Below, piece by piece: positions 26,441-35,760 of a stretch of DNA of 53,836 nucleotides. The stretch is from contig LSSH01000059.1 of NCBI GenBank assembly GCA_001595885.1, positions 1 through 53,836 of the forward strand. Reading direction: 5' to 3'. A program made the position numbers and the translations under genes. This DNA is from Candidatus Proteinoplasmatales archaeon SG8-5. GTDB lineage: Archaea; Thermoplasmatota; Thermoplasmata; SG8-5. The notes under the pieces are model-generated. The model did no database searches, was not told the origin of the DNA, and saw nothing but the letters and a program-made list of their open reading frames with translations. How positions within the stretch are numbered: position 1 is the first letter of the stretch; every line of letters begins with the position of its first letter.

Positions 26441-26490
26441 CCCCCCTGTCCCTTGACTTTCTTGTCATTTCCACACGAAATACAGGGGTC
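26441..26490. other. Possible replication origin element (ORB-like) upstream of orc1/cdc6
   Basis: TTTCCACACGAAATACAGGG followed by GTC (26468-26490) has the layout of an archaeal origin recognition box: an inverted TTCCAC/GAAA core followed by a G-run. A weak opposed partner CCCCCCTGTCCCTTGAC lies at 26441-26457. It lies just upstream of the initiator gene, where archaeal origins often occur. One good copy only, so this is tentative. Confidence 0.4.
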
Positions 26491-26523
26491 GGGCACCGGC
26501 CTATAAAGGGGGAGGCCAGACAC

Positions 26524-27771
26524 ATGCAAGAGAGCATATTCAAAGAGTATCTGAACACAAAGTCCATATTCAAAAAGGACAGGGAGGTCTTACGCCCGTC
26601 ATACATACCAGAGAAGCTCTTGCACCGTGACGCCCAAATCGATCAGATAGCTAGTATTTTATCTACCGCCCTTAAGGGCGAGCGCCCCTCAAATATCCTC
26701 ATTTTCGGCAAGACGGGTACCGGCAAGACAGCGACGGCAAAATATATCGGTAAAGAAATTACGAAGGCCACTCATGACCTACCAACGCCGTTCAAGGATA
26801 TCAGGTACATCTACATCAACTGTGAGGTTGTTGACACCCAATATGGCGTCCTGCAGAACATAGGCAACCGCTTCATCGAGGACTTTGACGAACGCATCCC
26901 GCCGACAGGTTGGTCAACGGAGAGGGTTTACAACATACTGTGGGAGAAGATAGATAATTCCCCCAAGGTAGTGGTGGTCGTTCTGGATGAGATAGACAGG
27001 TTCGTCTACAAGAGCGGAGACGACACCCTCTATCATCTAACTAAGATAAACGACGACCTGGACAATGCCAAGATCAGCATCATCGGCATATCGAACGACC
27101 TCAAGTTCACGGAACTTCTGGACCCCCGGGTCCGAAGTCGCCTCAGCGACGAGAAGATTGTGTTCCCGCCGTACGACGCTGACCAGCTCAAGGACATACT
27201 GTGGCAGAGGGCCGGAATGGCATTCGAGGACGGCATCATCGACGAAAGCGTAATATCCCTGTGCGCGGCCGTGGAAGCCCACGAGCACGGCGACGCAAGG
27301 CGCGCCCTGGACCTGCTCAGGGTTGCTGCGGAGACTGCCGAGAGGGGCAGGGACGACAACATCAGCGAGCAGCACGTTGTCAAGGCCAAGAACAAGATCG
27401 AACTCGACTGTGTGATCGAAGCGGTCAAAACCCTGCCGATACAATCCAAACTCGTTCTTTTGGGCATCCTGCTCGGGGAAGAGAACGGCAATTCAAGGCA
27501 AACCACCGGCGATGTATACGGGGCTTACAAGGAATTGGCCAAGAAATCCGGAACAAGTCTGCTAACCCAAAGACGGGTCGCCGACCTGATATCGGAGATG
27601 GACATGATGGGCCTGGTCAGCGCCCGGGTCAAGTCGTTCGGCCGCGGGGGCCGCACAAGGGAGATACAGCTGAGCGTACCGCTGATGGAGACAAAAAGGA
27701 TACTGGAAAAGGACCCGTCGCTTGAGCCAATTAAGAATCATAAGCTGAAGTATCAGAGCACACTAATCTGA
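26524..27771 (+). CDS. cdc6: Orc1/Cdc6 replication initiator
   Basis: This is a 415-residue AAA+ initiator. It binds origin recognition boxes and loads the MCM helicase. Walker A is FGKTGTGKTA (61-70), Walker B VVVVLDEIDRF (about 146-156), and a Sensor-1-like IIGISNDLKF follows. EHGDARRALDLLRVA is the Sensor-2 arginine region, and the C-terminal third forms the winged-helix DNA-binding domain (RRVADLISEMDMMGLVSARVKSFGRGGRTREIQL). The frame opens at 26422, but ATG 26524 follows GGGGGAGG and matches the family start (LRPSYIPEKLLHRDAQI soon after). CCTATAAAG near 26501-26508 may be its TATA box. The 3' end overlaps the signal peptidase gene by 9 bases. Confidence 0.95.
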   Translation: MQESIFKEYLNTKSIFKKDREVLRPSYIPEKLLHRDAQIDQIASILSTALKGERPSNILIFGKTGTGKTATAKYIGKEITKATHDLPTPFKDIRYIYINCEVVDTQYGVLQNIGNRFIEDFDERIPPTGWSTERVYNILWEKIDNSPKVVVVVLDEIDRFVYKSGDDTLYHLTKINDDLDNAKISIIGISNDLKFTELLDPRVRSRLSDEKIVFPPYDADQLKDILWQRAGMAFEDGIIDESVISLCAAVEAHEHGDARRALDLLRVAAETAERGRDDNISEQHVVKAKNKIELDCVIEAVKTLPIQSKLVLLGILLGEENGNSRQTTGDVYGAYKELAKKSGTSLLTQRRVADLISEMDMMGLVSARVKSFGRGGRTREIQLSVPLMETKRILEKDPSLEPIKNHKLKYQSTLI

Positions 27772-28806
27772 GTTTCTGGGCGGGTCTTCGGCCACATCTT
27801 CAGAAATACCAACTTCATCATTCTCGGGTTCAGGGCTCCCTTCTGCATTTTGTGATTCCTGCTTGGCCGTCTTGTCGGGCTCCTTGGTTACCCCTTCTCT
27901 GTGTCTCGGTGTCTCCTCATTCGCCGTATCAGGCCCCTCTACTTCTCCGCCATCCTGAACGTCCTTACTATCTTTAACAAACAACCGCTTCCTTACACGG
28001 GGCCATCCGTAATCAAGGAAGATGGGTATGCTGATGATAATGATAATTACGGCAAAAAGACTTATCCAGCTGTTGCCAGGAGCGTCAACCGGATGGTCCG
28101 TAATCGACAGTTTGATGAGTCCGAACCACGGCAACTCGCCAATCGCCTTCCCGACGATCCACTCCTCCTTAACGGGGAGATAGGTCAACTGGTCGATGTT
28201 CGGGTTGTTATCTCCAAGGGTTATGTAACCGCTGTGCGGCTCCATTCGATGCAAATAGAAATTCCGAATAACCGTGGTCAGATTGATTGAAACGCTCTTA
28301 TGCGAATATCCGTAGTTATTAAGGATGACATTCTCTCTGCTCCCATATAATCCCAGGGAAGGGATGTCATACGAATAATTGCCATAATCAATACTGTTGC
28401 CCACTATTGGCGAGGCGTTTGAATTATTTACTTCTACCCAGACCAACAAACGATGTATAATTGGAACCCTTTCACGCAGCCCGTCAGGTCTATAGATGAC
28501 CACATCTCCGAACGAGCCGTATCTGCGGTACCCCGTAGCTTCCCCGTCCATGTATGACATCAGACCGTCGCTTCCTTCCACGTCCTTGACGAAGACCATG
28601 TCCCCGGTGTCTATCACGCCTATATAGCTCTTCCTTACACCCGGTGAGGGGGGATGCTCCATGCTCCCGGATTCAACGACCACCATGGGCGGCCAGACCC
28701 GGCAGTATGCATACAGGATAAGCATGACCAACAGGACCACGAAAAAGGCGAGCATCAGGTCTCGGGCAATACTAATCAGTAACCGCTTCATCTTCCTCTT
28801 GTCCAT
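27763..28806 (-). CDS. Signal peptidase I, archaeal/ER (S26B) type
   Basis: It removes signal peptides from exported proteins at the outer face of the membrane. The 347-residue protein has an N-terminal membrane anchor (about 15-35), the nucleophile Ser48 in ESGSMEH, and IIHR with His118 in place of the bacterial Lys, as in S26B. A GDNNPNIDQ box lies near 197-205. A second hydrophobic helix (about 243-262) is followed by a long acidic, Glu/Pro-rich cytoplasmic tail of about 80 residues, unusually long. Sequons (NNSNAS, NYS, NLT) suggest that the exposed domain is glycosylated. It is divergent from the secreted M28 protein, a probable substrate. Confidence 0.93.
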   Translation of the reverse strand: MDKRKMKRLLISIARDLMLAFFVVLLVMLILYAYCRVWPPMVVVESGSMEHPPSPGVRKSYIGVIDTGDMVFVKDVEGSDGLMSYMDGEATGYRRYGSFGDVVIYRPDGLRERVPIIHRLLVWVEVNNSNASPIVGNSIDYGNYSYDIPSLGLYGSRENVILNNYGYSHKSVSINLTTVIRNFYLHRMEPHSGYITLGDNNPNIDQLTYLPVKEEWIVGKAIGELPWFGLIKLSITDHPVDAPGNSWISLFAVIIIIISIPIFLDYGWPRVRKRLFVKDSKDVQDGGEVEGPDTANEETPRHREGVTKEPDKTAKQESQNAEGSPEPENDEVGISEDVAEDPPRNSD

Positions 28807-28930
28807 GGTTAGGCTCCGTGTCGGGGTGCGTAAATTGGTTTTATATAAATATCCTTTTCTTCGCCCTCATTATCTGGCCGAAGACCCGACATAAAAACCC
28901 TTAAGTAATCACTGTTTCATAGCTGTATTG

Positions 28931-31861
28931 ATGGTGGGCGTATACAAATCCGGACCTAAGATATCCGTTATTATCATGACCGTTGTCCTAATTATTACAT
29001 TTATTACGGTCCCTGGATATCTGAAGGCCGACGAGAGCAATGAAGGATCTAAAATCCCAACGAACCAACCTCCTCAACCGTCCCAGACCGACCGGACCTT
29101 TGAGATATCGTCCTTAATCTTAAGGTCAGATGACGCGTTGGTTGGGAAGCACATTCAAAACCTCCAGGATTTCGAGACAAGATACTCATATCGTCCGGAT
29201 AAATGCGACAAGGCGGCCGAATATATATACCAGGTCTTCGACTCCAACGGCCTCAATGCCTCATACGATGATTTTGTATTCAACCACTTTGAGATGCGAA
29301 ACGTCATCGGCGAACTCCGCGGCACGGCCTACCCCGATTCCATCTACATCATATGCGCCCATTACGACTCGACCGGCACAATGCCCTGGGGCTTCGCCCC
29401 GGGCGCGGACGACAACGGCAGCGGTACAGCCGCCGTTCTTGCCGCGGCAGAGCTCCTTTCGGACTACGAGTTCAATCACACGATTAGGTTCATTGCCTTT
29501 TCGGGAGAAGAGCAGGGTCTTACTGGAAGCGGACACTATGCAAGCGTGGTCAAAGGCGAGGCTCAGAACATATCCGGAGTATTGAACCTCGATATGATAG
29601 CATACAATCCCGAACCAGCGTCAGTTGACGTTCGAATCAGACACAACGCCCCGTCTACCAGCCTGGCAAATTACATTAATAACGTATCGCAAAAATACCA
29701 GTCAATCAACTCAATAACCGCCACGGCCGTTCTGGACGGAACCACCAACAGCGATCACGCGTCCTTCTGGCCGGAGTACGAAGCCATTCAATTTTTCGAA
29801 AGACAGTTCAATACCCCACACTATCATTCGTCCACTGACATCATAGACAATTGTAATTTGACATATTCAGCCAATTGCACTCAAATCGCCATCGCCTCAC
29901 TTGCAGAGTTGGCCGGGCTCATCGGCACCGACACCTCGCCGCCCGCGCTTTCACCGGGATTCCCGCCGCCAAACGGTTTTGGAAAACCCGACCCGATAAT
30001 CTCAATCGAAATTACAGATCCCGCGCCGCTCAATATCTCAACGATGGAAATGCAGGTGGACGGCCTTCAAGTCGTTCCCAATCAGGAAATCATACCACTG
30101 GGTTTGAATCTGACCTACGATACGCCCCTGACATATCCGGATGGCGCGATCGTGAATGTGAGCATATTTGTGGAGGACATACACGGCAATGGAATCAATT
30201 ACTCCTGGGTCTTCATGATAGATGGTATCGCACCTCAGCCGCCATCAAACCCCGCGATATCTGTGACCCGCATTGAGGCGGTCAAACAGGGGCTGGTCAT
30301 CGACTCGAATACTACCGGGGTCGACGACAGATATGCTTGGGCGCCTTCGGTGATATTTCACGATAATGAATATAAGATGTGGTATTCTGCCCGGAGTCAA
30401 ACGAACTTCCACATTGCCTATGCAAACTCGACAGACGGTCTGAATTGGAACAAGTATGGGGTTGTGATTGCGCAAGGAACCTCAGGCGAGCCCGATTCAG
30501 GTCGAGCGCTTTATCCTACCGTTATATTTGATAACGGGGAATACACGATGTGGTATTCAGCGTATGACTCATCACATTACCGTATCATGTATGCGAACTC
30601 AACGGACGGCCTGTCTTGGACAAAACAAAGCATAGTCCTCGATAACGGCGGAATCAGCCAATATGATACCTACAACGCTTATATGCCCTCCGTAATAAAA
30701 ACTAACGAATACGAGATGTGGTATACAGGAACAAACGGTCGAGGCGACTGGCTGTTATATGCCAACTCTACAGACGGCATTAACTGGAATAAATGGCCAG
30801 AACCGGTAATGACAAAAGAATCAGACCTGCGGTATTCAAAAGGCCGCATCTGTTTTAGTACTGTTGCGTATGATGGCGAATATCATATGTGGTATTCAGG
30901 TTTTGACGGGTCCAGGCATAGGACCTTATACGCCAATTCATCAAACGGTATATATTGGGAAAGGCTAGGCCTGGCCGTCAATACAGGCATCAATGGGGAA
31001 AACGATTTCCTCCAGGCGATGTGGTGCTCAGCGATCATAACACCGAACGAAACAAAACTTTGGTACTCGGGATATGCGGGGGACGGTAAATATAGAATTT
31101 TATATGCTAACATAAGCATGGCAGATTACCAAACCGGCCTGGAGGTCAACTGGGCGCCGTCAACGTCAACCGACATCCTCCACTATGAGATATGCCGCGC
31201 CAACAGCCTATCTGGACTTACTCCCTGGGTAACATATCTGATAATGAATGACACGGCCTTCGTCGAGAACGGGATCGGAGATGAGGATGATAACAATTAT
31301 TACTATAGAATAAGGTCCGTGGACAAGGTGGGCCAGTATTCCGAATGTCCGCAAATCGTTGGCAAGATCGGCAACAACGCCGCCCAAGGTTGGAACCTCG
31401 TGGGCAACCCATTCATTGAGGGGAACTCGACCCTTGCCGGCCCGCTCAGTACAGTCGACTGGAACGCTGCCATGATATATGATATCTACGACCCCGCCCA
31501 CCCATGGAAAAGCAACCACACCGACAGGCCCCCGCAACTCAACACGCTGGGTTATGTGAATCAAACAACGGGAATTTGGATAAACGTAGTCGCACCGGAA
31601 AGTTACACATCCACCGGAACCGTCACGAACATATCAATATATCTTCTAGAGGGTTGGAACCTGGTTGCATACCCGCATCATGACGTCAAGATAGTGAGTC
31701 AAGCGCTGACAGGACTCCCATATGACATTGTGGAGAGATTCAACCCGGCCGCGCCGTATTACATATCGACAATGGGAGCGACCGACCCGATGTATCCAGG
31801 GTACTCATACTGGATACACATGACGTCTGCCGCAGTCTGGTTTGCCGTCAACGAATTGTAA
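28931..31861 (+). CDS. Large secreted M28 peptidase fused to a five-repeat propeller-like region
   Basis: The 976-residue protein has a signal peptide (VIIMTVVLIITFITVPGYL, about 14-32). The M28 metallopeptidase domain (about 60-335) shows all zinc ligands: AHYDS, GADDNGSG, SGEEQG, NLDMIAY and PHYHSSTD. An Ig-like region follows (about 335-440). Five repeats of a 'Y.MWYS.....YANSTDG..W' motif, spaced about 58 residues apart (about 450-735), resemble a five-bladed glycoside-hydrolase-like propeller. An Fn3-like and a WNLVGNPF-type C-terminal part complete it. Many N-glycosylation sequons are present. It probably digests extracellular peptides or glycoproteins. ATG 28931 (the preceding TTG is the alternative) sits about 28 bases after CCTTAAGTA. 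Confidence 0.9.
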   Translation: MVGVYKSGPKISVIIMTVVLIITFITVPGYLKADESNEGSKIPTNQPPQPSQTDRTFEISSLILRSDDALVGKHIQNLQDFETRYSYRPDKCDKAAEYIYQVFDSNGLNASYDDFVFNHFEMRNVIGELRGTAYPDSIYIICAHYDSTGTMPWGFAPGADDNGSGTAAVLAAAELLSDYEFNHTIRFIAFSGEEQGLTGSGHYASVVKGEAQNISGVLNLDMIAYNPEPASVDVRIRHNAPSTSLANYINNVSQKYQSINSITATAVLDGTTNSDHASFWPEYEAIQFFERQFNTPHYHSSTDIIDNCNLTYSANCTQIAIASLAELAGLIGTDTSPPALSPGFPPPNGFGKPDPIISIEITDPAPLNISTMEMQVDGLQVVPNQEIIPLGLNLTYDTPLTYPDGAIVNVSIFVEDIHGNGINYSWVFMIDGIAPQPPSNPAISVTRIEAVKQGLVIDSNTTGVDDRYAWAPSVIFHDNEYKMWYSARSQTNFHIAYANSTDGLNWNKYGVVIAQGTSGEPDSGRALYPTVIFDNGEYTMWYSAYDSSHYRIMYANSTDGLSWTKQSIVLDNGGISQYDTYNAYMPSVIKTNEYEMWYTGTNGRGDWLLYANSTDGINWNKWPEPVMTKESDLRYSKGRICFSTVAYDGEYHMWYSGFDGSRHRTLYANSSNGIYWERLGLAVNTGINGENDFLQAMWCSAIITPNETKLWYSGYAGDGKYRILYANISMADYQTGLEVNWAPSTSTDILHYEICRANSLSGLTPWVTYLIMNDTAFVENGIGDEDDNNYYYRIRSVDKVGQYSECPQIVGKIGNNAAQGWNLVGNPFIEGNSTLAGPLSTVDWNAAMIYDIYDPAHPWKSNHTDRPPQLNTLGYVNQTTGIWINVVAPESYTSTGTVTNISIYLLEGWNLVAYPHHDVKIVSQALTGLPYDIVERFNPAAPYYISTMGATDPMYPGYSYWIHMTSAAVWFAVNEL

Positions 31862-32167
31862 CAATTCCGTGATCCTTACCACAACCACCAATCAGTAAAC
31901 TATATTTCCGATGAAAGACATTGATGTACGCCCCTGCGAAGGTCGTGCAGATGCGGGATTCTTCGAATGCCGAGGTGATGCGCGATGCATATGGGGGTCG
32001 TCTTCGAAAAGAGACGCGGGCGCTCTATGGGTCCCTCCAGGACAAAGGCGTGACGCCTGTGGATGACTGGAGAACAACCCACGCGTCCAACACCCCCTCG
32101 GCCAGGGTCAGGGTACGGAGATAGCTGAGCTTACGATGAGGTTTCCTGTTACGGCCGAGGGACACAC
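31862..32167. other. Gap between the two giant secreted proteins
   Basis: This roughly 300-base interval separates the M28 protein from the convergent giant protein. Apart from a possible 66-residue gene (31924-32124) with a TATA-like AACTATATTT upstream, I see no structured element. Confidence 0.5.
31924..32124 (+). CDS. Possible 66-residue basic protein
   Basis: The short frame encodes an Arg-rich soluble peptide with no recognisable motif (VVQMRDSSNAEVMRDAYGGR early, RVRVRR at the end). In favour of it: a TATA-like AACTATATTT (31897-31906) lies about 21 bases upstream of the ATG, the spacing seen at other genes here, and codon third positions are GC-rich as in its neighbours. Against it: there is no family match and no operon partner. 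It could be a chance frame. Confidence 0.35.
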   Translation: MYAPAKVVQMRDSSNAEVMRDAYGGRLRKETRALYGSLQDKGVTPVDDWRTTHASNTPSARVRVRR

Positions 32168-35100
32168 TTAGGGTTTATTCTCCGGAGGTCCGCCCTCTGG
32201 CGTAGTGTCATTTGTAACGGATGGCTTTCCTCCTGGTCCCTTCTCCTCAACACCCTGTGTGTTGGACAAGGCATCCGGGATTTCACCCGCATCCCCGTTC
32301 GTCGCCTTGTCTACAGAAGCATCTGTTTGGTCGGCCGATCTTTTCCCCAGCTCCTTCCTCAGCTTCTTGATCTCGACGTTAGCGCGCCTCATCTTCATGC
32401 GCAGAGCGCGGCCCCTGATGTATTGGGCGCATATGATGACGGATAACATGAATATGACAGCCAGAAGCCACCAGATCTCATCCAGTGAGGATCCGGCCGA
32501 TTCTGACTCGGTAACGAATTGCCAAGCGACATCATTGCCGATGGTGTTGCCGTCAAGGTCACTGGCAGAAGCAGACAGCCTAGCCGTGTAGGTCGTATTG
32601 TAGGCCAGAGCCGAGGTGGGTGTGAACTTGAAGGCCGTCCCGCTAACGCTCCAGGAAAATGAGCCGTTAACGGTCGTAGAGCCATTCATTACAGTGAACG
32701 CATTTTCCACGGCCGTCCTGTTCATCACCTTGCTGAAATCCACGGCAATGAATGTGTTGATGAGCACGCCAGTCGAATTATGGTCGGGAAATACGTCCTC
32801 GACGACCGGAGGCGTCTGGTCAATGCTGCTGGCAACGGTGAACCGGAGCATGTATTCATCCCCGCCAAGCCCGTCACCGTTGCCGTCGATCCTGTTACCG
32901 TCCACATCCGTTGCCAAACCATGGATCGAAATCAAATACTGAGTAGCCTCGGCAAGTGTTTGATTGAGGACCAGCGTGAGGTTCATGTCCTGACCCTGCC
33001 ATACGGATGTGAACCCGAAGGTCGGCGTGACAGTCAGCCCGTTGAGAACCGATACCGTATCCATGGATTTGCTGAAGTTCAGCATGATGGCGCCGATGTC
33101 GACCGGCACACCTATGTCACCGTTGATAGGATACGAGGAGGTCACCTCCGGCGGTTTGGGCGCCGTGGAAAAAGAGAAGACGTGATCATCCCCAACCTCG
33201 ATAACGTCGTTGCCGTTGCCGTCTAATGGCATGTCATAGGCCGAACGGGCCGATGAGTTCAATGTAACAGTATAGACGGCATCATAGTCTAGTATGACCG
33301 CAGGCCTGAAGGAGAAGACCTTGTCATCGTCGAACCACTCTACAGTACCGCTGGACGAATCCTTTTCTAGGATTCCGTTTGTATAGCTGAAAGCATCCTC
33401 GACGGAGGCCGTGTTCATCTCGATGTTGAATATCAGATTCAGTATCATGTTCGCTGGGATGTTGGACGAGCCGTCCGGGGGATTGGTGTGTATCACCTTC
33501 GGAAGGGGCGGGTCCAACCAGGTCGTGAACTGGGATGTGAAGTTATCTCCGCCGACGCCGTCCCTATCCCCGTCCAGATTAGAGCCGCCCTGGTCCCTGA
33601 CCCACAAGCTGTCCAGCAAAATGGTATGCGTCGTGTTGTTCGCCAGGGCCGATGCCGGCTGGAACGTCATGATGGTCATCGCGGGATTCCAGGTCACGGT
33701 CCCGTCAGCGACCGTCAGGTTCGTCAATCCGTCAGATACACTGAAGCCGTTCTGGGTGAAGGCCATGTGCATGGGCTTTGAGAACTGGACCATTATCTCG
33801 GTGTTCGGGTCCACCTCGGTCAAACCGTCATCCGGATATGTCGAGAGAACGACGGGCGGAGGCTCCCCCGTCGTGAAGTTCCACGTTAATACGTCCTCGG
33901 GCCAGTCATCTACGGTGCCGTTCTTGTTACCATCAAGATTATTACCATTTATATCGGTCGCGGAACTGTTGATGGAGACGTCGTAAGTCGTATCCAGCAT
34001 CAGATATGCCGACGGTGTGAACGTTGACGTGTTCGTGGATTCAATATGGCTCCACATCCCATCGGAGCTGTCGAACACGGTAGTTCCGTTCGAATAACCG
34101 AACGCCTCCTCGACGGACGTCCAGTTCATGGTCTCGTTCCAGACGATGACGAACTGAGCATCGATCGGCACAGCGGTGCCGTTGGGGCCGTGGGCCTTGG
34201 CGAAGGGCAGATACACATCCTCGTAAATTGTGGTGAAGTTCCAAGATAGGACATCAGCCGGCCAATAGCCGCCGGTGCCGTTTTTATCTTGATCAAGAAG
34301 GTTGTTCGCCAGGTCCTTGGCTGTGACATTGATATTCACCCAATACTCTGTAGAATAGTTCAGTGCTTCAGTTGGGGTAAACACAGACGTATTCGCCGTG
34401 TAATTATGGGCCCACGTGCCATTCGAGGAGTTCCAAACGGTTACATTGTCAGTGTAATTGAAGGCCTCTTCCACTGACGTCCAGTTCATCGTTTCGTTCC
34501 AATGAATCATGATTGGTGAATAGATGGGGGCGAGGGTACCGTTTGGCGAGAAGCCAAGGGCGTAAGGGGGAAGCCCTTCGGCAAATGACTGACCAGCATA
34601 GGGAGCCATCAAAGGATACCTGTCTATCGAATTTCCGTCAATAATGTATGGATTGTCACAGACTCCATCAAGATCCGCATCAGGGCCAGTATGAGTGTCA
34701 TAGTAATTGCCCCCAAGCGGGTAATCACCATCCCAAATCATGGCCCCGTCATCTACTATATTAACTGTATTGTTAAAAAACCCGTTATGAAATAATAAAT
34801 TAGTATACAAAACGATTGAAGCATTGAAACCTATGTTGTTATCCATTAGTGTATTATTCTCAATAGTACAATTGTAAGAATCGGATAATTGAATTCCATT
34901 GTCCATATTGTTGTGAGCATCATTCTGAGTAACATTGATCATGAAACAATCGTGTATCAATATTCCGTACGAATTGTTAACCAGAGTATTGTTATGCACT
35001 GTACTAAAAGATGAATTGCTGATTACAATTCCCCCGCCCATGAAAAACGGATATAAGGCTTGGCCTCTTGAATTATTTAGCGTACAATTCATTATGTTAA

Positions 35101-35407
35101 AGTGGTCCGTCGTATTCGCCACGTAGATGCAGGGGCCAGTTCCGGTGCCGTTGATCTCGTAATTCTCAATCTCCCACGGCGTGGCAGCACTCCCATCTCC
35201 CCCTGTCGCGACGCCGGGAAAATCGGCATCGCTGTCTATTCTGATGGGCGCGTGCGGGGCCAGCACACGCTGCTTTTCTTGGGCATCACCCACGCTCACT
35301 GGCGTGATAATGGCTACGCCTCCAATCATTAAGCCTATGACCAGAATCACCGATAACGCCGTCTTTCCCATCACACGCATCCCGTTTCCCATATTGGTTA
35401 CTCTCAT
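32168..35407 (-). CDS. Giant cell-surface protein: beta-helix plus six Big_5/Ig-like domains
   Basis: The 1079-residue protein has a signal peptide (TALSVILVIGLMIGGVAIIT, about 15-34). A right-handed beta-helix region (about 60-260) follows, with Asn-rich NosD/Hvo-like turns (NNTLVNNSYGI, ENNTLMDNNIG). Six tandem Big_5 (SbsA-type) domains then span about 265-950, each starting 'P.V...P.NG' and ending in 'FTT'. The first two share WNETMNWTSVEEAF, a recent duplication. One C-terminal transmembrane helix (about 965-985) and a charged cytoplasmic tail finish it. It looks like an adhesin or S-layer-associated protein. The ATG at 35407 is about 27 bases from a TATA element shared with the divergent Lrp-like gene; codon 35425 would lie too close. 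Confidence 0.9.
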   Translation of the reverse strand: MRVTNMGNGMRVMGKTALSVILVIGLMIGGVAIITPVSVGDAQEKQRVLAPHAPIRIDSDADFPGVATGGDGSAATPWEIENYEINGTGTGPCIYVANTTDHFNIMNCTLNNSRGQALYPFFMGGGIVISNSSFSTVHNNTLVNNSYGILIHDCFMINVTQNDAHNNMDNGIQLSDSYNCTIENNTLMDNNIGFNASIVLYTNLLFHNGFFNNTVNIVDDGAMIWDGDYPLGGNYYDTHTGPDADLDGVCDNPYIIDGNSIDRYPLMAPYAGQSFAEGLPPYALGFSPNGTLAPIYSPIMIHWNETMNWTSVEEAFNYTDNVTVWNSSNGTWAHNYTANTSVFTPTEALNYSTEYWVNINVTAKDLANNLLDQDKNGTGGYWPADVLSWNFTTIYEDVYLPFAKAHGPNGTAVPIDAQFVIVWNETMNWTSVEEAFGYSNGTTVFDSSDGMWSHIESTNTSTFTPSAYLMLDTTYDVSINSSATDINGNNLDGNKNGTVDDWPEDVLTWNFTTGEPPPVVLSTYPDDGLTEVDPNTEIMVQFSKPMHMAFTQNGFSVSDGLTNLTVADGTVTWNPAMTIMTFQPASALANNTTHTILLDSLWVRDQGGSNLDGDRDGVGGDNFTSQFTTWLDPPLPKVIHTNPPDGSSNIPANMILNLIFNIEMNTASVEDAFSYTNGILEKDSSSGTVEWFDDDKVFSFRPAVILDYDAVYTVTLNSSARSAYDMPLDGNGNDVIEVGDDHVFSFSTAPKPPEVTSSYPINGDIGVPVDIGAIMLNFSKSMDTVSVLNGLTVTPTFGFTSVWQGQDMNLTLVLNQTLAEATQYLISIHGLATDVDGNRIDGNGDGLGGDEYMLRFTVASSIDQTPPVVEDVFPDHNSTGVLINTFIAVDFSKVMNRTAVENAFTVMNGSTTVNGSFSWSVSGTAFKFTPTSALAYNTTYTARLSASASDLDGNTIGNDVAWQFVTESESAGSSLDEIWWLLAVIFMLSVIICAQYIRGRALRMKMRRANVEIKKLRKELGKRSADQTDASVDKATNGDAGEIPDALSNTQGVEEKGPGGKPSVTNDTTPEGGPPENKP

Positions 35408-35429
35408 AAATAATCTGTTGTCCAAAAGG

Positions 35430-35439
35430 GATTTATGGC
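35430..35439. promoter_or_regulatory. Shared bidirectional TATA box for the giant surface protein and RAM-domain gene
   Basis: GGATTTATGG reads as ATTTATGG on the plus strand and CATAAATCC on the minus strand. Its centre is about 26 bases from the plus-strand ATG (35460) and 27 from the minus-strand ATG (35407). Both genes are predicted leaderless. Confidence 0.55.
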
Positions 35440-35459
35440 GATTGTCGTTTTACCGCAGC

Positions 35460-35696
35460 ATGGAGCGCATCTACGTCCTGGCGAAGATCAACGCCGATTC
35501 GTTGCAGGAGACCATAGCCGGGCTGCACAAGGTGAAGGGCGTCAAGGCGGTGGACTCGGTTACGGGGTCATATGACATGGTGGTGTGCATCGAGGGCGAC
35601 AACATCGCCCGCATGCTCTCAACCGTGGTCAAGGAGGTGCGTAACATACCCGGGATTATTACGACGGAAACGCTCGTGGTCATCGGAATCGATTGA
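35460..35696 (+). CDS. Stand-alone Lrp/AsnC ligand-binding (RAM) domain protein
   Basis: The 78-residue protein consists only of the alpha/beta RAM domain: YVLAKINADSLQETIAGLHKVKGVKAVDSVTGSYDMVV (split across the strand-helix-strand core) and a terminal strand TTETLVVIGID. It lacks a helix-turn-helix. Such stand-alone modules occur in archaea and are thought to sense amino acids or modulate Lrp-family partners. The frame continues upstream to 35181, but the ATG at 35460 is about 26 bases from the shared TATA element and begins exactly at the domain boundary. Confidence 0.85.
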   Translation: MERIYVLAKINADSLQETIAGLHKVKGVKAVDSVTGSYDMVVCIEGDNIARMLSTVVKEVRNIPGIITTETLVVIGID

Positions 35697-35760
35697 TCGG
35701 TAGGTCGGGCCGGCATCCCGGCAATTGGAGTTCTACGCAATATTGATATGGCAATTCCCA

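Noticed and set aside
35181..35459. N-terminal extension of the RAM-domain gene
   Set aside because: It lies antisense to the giant surface protein gene and crosses the shared promoter; the domain begins at the ATG at 35460.
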